Below are positions 7,737 through 9,072 of a stretch of DNA of 9,072 nt, piece after piece. Numbering within the stretch: position 1 is the first letter of the stretch; each line of letters starts with the position of its first letter. Origin of the DNA: Bacteroidota bacterium (GTDB taxonomy: Bacteria; Bacteroidota; Bacteroidia; Bacteroidales; Prolixibacteraceae); assembly GCA_030706665.1 (NCBI GenBank), contig JAUZOB010000123.1, forward strand, positions 1 to 9,072. The letters run 5' to 3'. The notes beneath the pieces were generated by a model. The model saw nothing but the letters and a program-made list of their open reading frames with translations, did no database searches and was not told the origin of the DNA. A program made the translations under genes and the position numbers.

Positions 7737-7905
7737 ATTTAAATAAAATAAGTTTGAATTTACACTATAGATTCGTTGGAATGTTAATGTAAAGGCTTAG
7801 TTTGGAATGTGTTTAAATAATAATGAGAATGGCTCGGGTGTTGGTTCCTTTCTGAATTTTACCTGGCCCGGAATATTTCTGAATAATAATTGATTTAGAT
7901 TTTAA

Positions 7906-8751
7906 TCAGTCCAATTCACAGGCAGCCATTCGTTGTTTCCCGTTGATGTCTTTTAGTATTCTTATATCTTTGAAATTCAAACTCGTTAGGAGAACCTGCA
8001 TCTCAGATCCACGATCTTCATGGATCTCAAAATAAAGCCTTCCGTGTGGGTTGAGATAAATTGCTGCAAACTCTGCAATCTTTCGATAAAAAAGGAGCGG
8101 ATCCTCATTCGGAACGAAAAGAGCGAGGTGTGGTTCGTGGTCAATAACATTCCGATTCATGAGTTCAATTTCAGATTGACTGATATAGGGAGGATTGCTT
8201 ACAATGATATCGAACTTCTCGCCCATTTGTATTGTATCCCAGGTGAGAATGTCAATCTTGCGAAATTCAACCTGAGTATCATTGGTTGTTGCATTCTGTC
8301 TGGCAATTTGCAATGCTTTATCAGAAATGTCAAATGCAAATACTTTCGATTGCGGTTTGTTATATGCAAGCGATACAGCGATGCATCCGCTTCCCGTTCC
8401 GATATCGACAATAGTAAGAGATTCGGATGTGTTTTCTTTTAGAATAAGGTCGACAAGCTCTTCTGTCTCAGGGCGGGGAATAAGACATCCGGGTTCGACA
8501 TGGAATGTCAGCCCGTAAAATTCTGTCGTCCCTAATATATATTGAAGCGGTTCTCCCTGAAAAAGACGGTCTGCTATTGCAATAATCTCTTTTTGCTTTT
8601 CTTCAGGTATCGGATCATTTCTTTTTAACAGATATTGCACACCCGAAAGACCTAATACATCTTTTGCAATAATTCGAATCATTGCCTCGATCTCCTCCGA
8701 AGGATAGACTTCCTGAAGGCGCTTACGGAAATAGGATAGACATTCCTGCAT
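7906..8751 (-). CDS. prmC: Peptide chain release factor N5-glutamine methyltransferase
   Basis: A 281-residue S-adenosylmethionine-dependent methyltransferase that modifies the glutamine of the GGQ motif in release factors RF1 and RF2 in the cytoplasm, improving translation termination. An N-terminal helical domain (about 1-80) precedes the Rossmann-type domain, with IPRPETE (91-97), the SAM-binding VDIGTGSG (115-122) and the substrate-binding NPPY (186-189), the signature of PrmC/HemK. Length is normal for the family and no lesion is seen. The start at 8751 follows an A-rich leader on its strand and is preferred because it gives a full N-terminal domain. It is divergent from ribD across 56 bases. 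The next gene on the same strand is the DUF362 gene, 226 bases on and probably a separate unit. Confidence 0.97.
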   Translation of the reverse strand: MQECLSYFRKRLQEVYPSEEIEAMIRIIAKDVLGLSGVQYLLKRNDPIPEEKQKEIIAIADRLFQGEPLQYILGTTEFYGLTFHVEPGCLIPRPETEELVDLILKENTSESLTIVDIGTGSGCIAVSLAYNKPQSKVFAFDISDKALQIARQNATTNDTQVEFRKIDILTWDTIQMGEKFDIIVSNPPYISQSEIELMNRNVIDHEPHLALFVPNEDPLLFYRKIAEFAAIYLNPHGRLYFEIHEDRGSEMQVLLTSLNFKDIRILKDINGKQRMAACELD

Positions 8752-8758
8752 ATTTTTG
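8751..8758 (+). promoter_or_regulatory. Candidate -7 element for ribD
   Basis: TATTTTTG fits TAnnTTTG on the plus strand and would place transcription start about 42 bases before the ribD ATG. It shares one base with the prmC start codon on the other strand. No TTTG is present at the -33 distance, so support is only partial. Confidence 0.22.
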
Positions 8759-8768
8759 TTATTTTTAG

Positions 8769-8776
8769 CAAAGATA
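8769..8776 (-). promoter_or_regulatory. Candidate -7 element for prmC
   Basis: On the minus strand these bases read TATCTTTG, an exact TAnnTTTG match, 17 bases before the prmC start, which would give a leader of about 10 bases. The nearest TTG upstream is only 12 bases away, so the -33 element is not at its usual spacing. Confidence 0.28.
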
Positions 8777-8807
8777 TGTTGAACATCTCAATTGTCCCTA
8801 TCTTAAT

Positions 8808-9072
8808 ATGACTATAGACGAAATCTTTATGCACAGGTGTCTGGATCTGGCCCGATTAGGAGCCGGGTTTACTGCACCTAATCCGATGGTGGGAAGTGTT
8901 GTCGTGCATGAAGGAAAGATTATCGGTGAAGGATTCCATCAGCGTTTCGGAGAAGCTCATGCGGAAGTGAATGCAATTAATTCTGTGAAAGACGAGGATT
9001 TGTTGAAAAAATCAACTCTCTATGTAAATCTTGAACCTTGCGCTCATTACGGAAAAACGCCTCCTTGTGCAA
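8808..9072 (+). CDS. ribD: Riboflavin biosynthesis deaminase/reductase RibD, 5' part (cut by window end)
   Basis: The first 88 codons of RibD, open to the end of the window. RibD deaminates the pyrimidine ring of the GTP-derived riboflavin precursor and then reduces its ribosyl side chain in the cytoplasm. What is visible is the N-terminal deaminase domain: an early helix with CLDLARLGAGFTAPNP leading into MVGSVVV, then His51-Ala-Glu53-Val with the zinc-binding His and catalytic Glu, and Cys78 (in EPCAHYGKTPPC) and Cys87 as the other two zinc ligands. The start at 8808 gives an N-terminus of normal length for the family; an in-frame ATG at 8829 would cut into the first helix. No Shine-Dalgarno sequence is evident. 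The reductase domain would lie beyond the window, so whether it is present is not known from here. Confidence 0.95.
   Translation, partial: MTIDEIFMHRCLDLARLGAGFTAPNPMVGSVVVHEGKIIGEGFHQRFGEAHAEVNAINSVKDEDLLKKSTLYVNLEPCAHYGKTPPCA

Noticed and set aside
7830..7870. Possible prmC terminator (CGGG ... CCCG with GGT ... ACC)
   Set aside because: The stem is interrupted by an internal loop and no clear T-tract follows on the minus strand.
8020..8442. Plus-strand open frame of 140 codons inside prmC
   Set aside because: The opposite strand encodes a full PrmC with all motifs, and the plus-strand product has no recognisable feature.

Overview
The window looks like the chromosome of a low-GC, free-living member of the Bacteroidota, probably the Bacteroidales/Marinilabiliales side. 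The evidence is protein style (a TPR/LytS-type kinase with a LytTR regulator, and a large NtrY-like kinase), matches to the Bacteroidota -7 promoter motif TAnnTTTG, AT-rich start regions without clear Shine-Dalgarno sequences, and divergent prmC and ribD. A Tat-type signal on the DUF362 protein implies a working twin-arginine export system. No mobile element, CRISPR array, rRNA or tRNA gene was seen, and base composition looks even.

Layout. Bases 1-1989 (+) hold the C-terminal part of a large NtrY-like membrane histidine kinase whose start lies before the window. After a 232-base gap, bases 2222-4192 (+) encode a TPR sensor kinase of the LytS/YehU His_kinase family. It overlaps by 4 bases (ATGA) with a LytTR response regulator at 4189-4947 (+); together they form a two-gene two-component system. 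A bidirectional hairpin terminator at 5104-5142 separates these from genes on the other strand.

On the minus strand, bases 7679-6765 encode a Tat-exported DUF362 protein. It is directly followed, with a 1-base overlap, by a polyferredoxin (6765-5167). That polyferredoxin fuses a NapH-type membrane ferredoxin to a NapG/MauM-type four-cluster ferredoxin. Upstream on the same strand is prmC (8751-7906), the release-factor glutamine methyltransferase. Divergent from prmC, across 56 bases, is the start of ribD (riboflavin synthesis), cut by the window end.

How the genes work together. The kinase/LytTR pair probably senses an envelope cue through periplasmic TPRs and controls transcription. The DUF362/polyferredoxin pair looks like an envelope electron-transfer or metal-cofactor module of unknown substrate, and it is the least explained part of the window. 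prmC and ribD are housekeeping genes. The two points most worth following are the internal Tat-like motif between the two halves of the polyferredoxin, and an 8-base direct repeat spaced one helical turn apart just upstream of the DUF362 gene.
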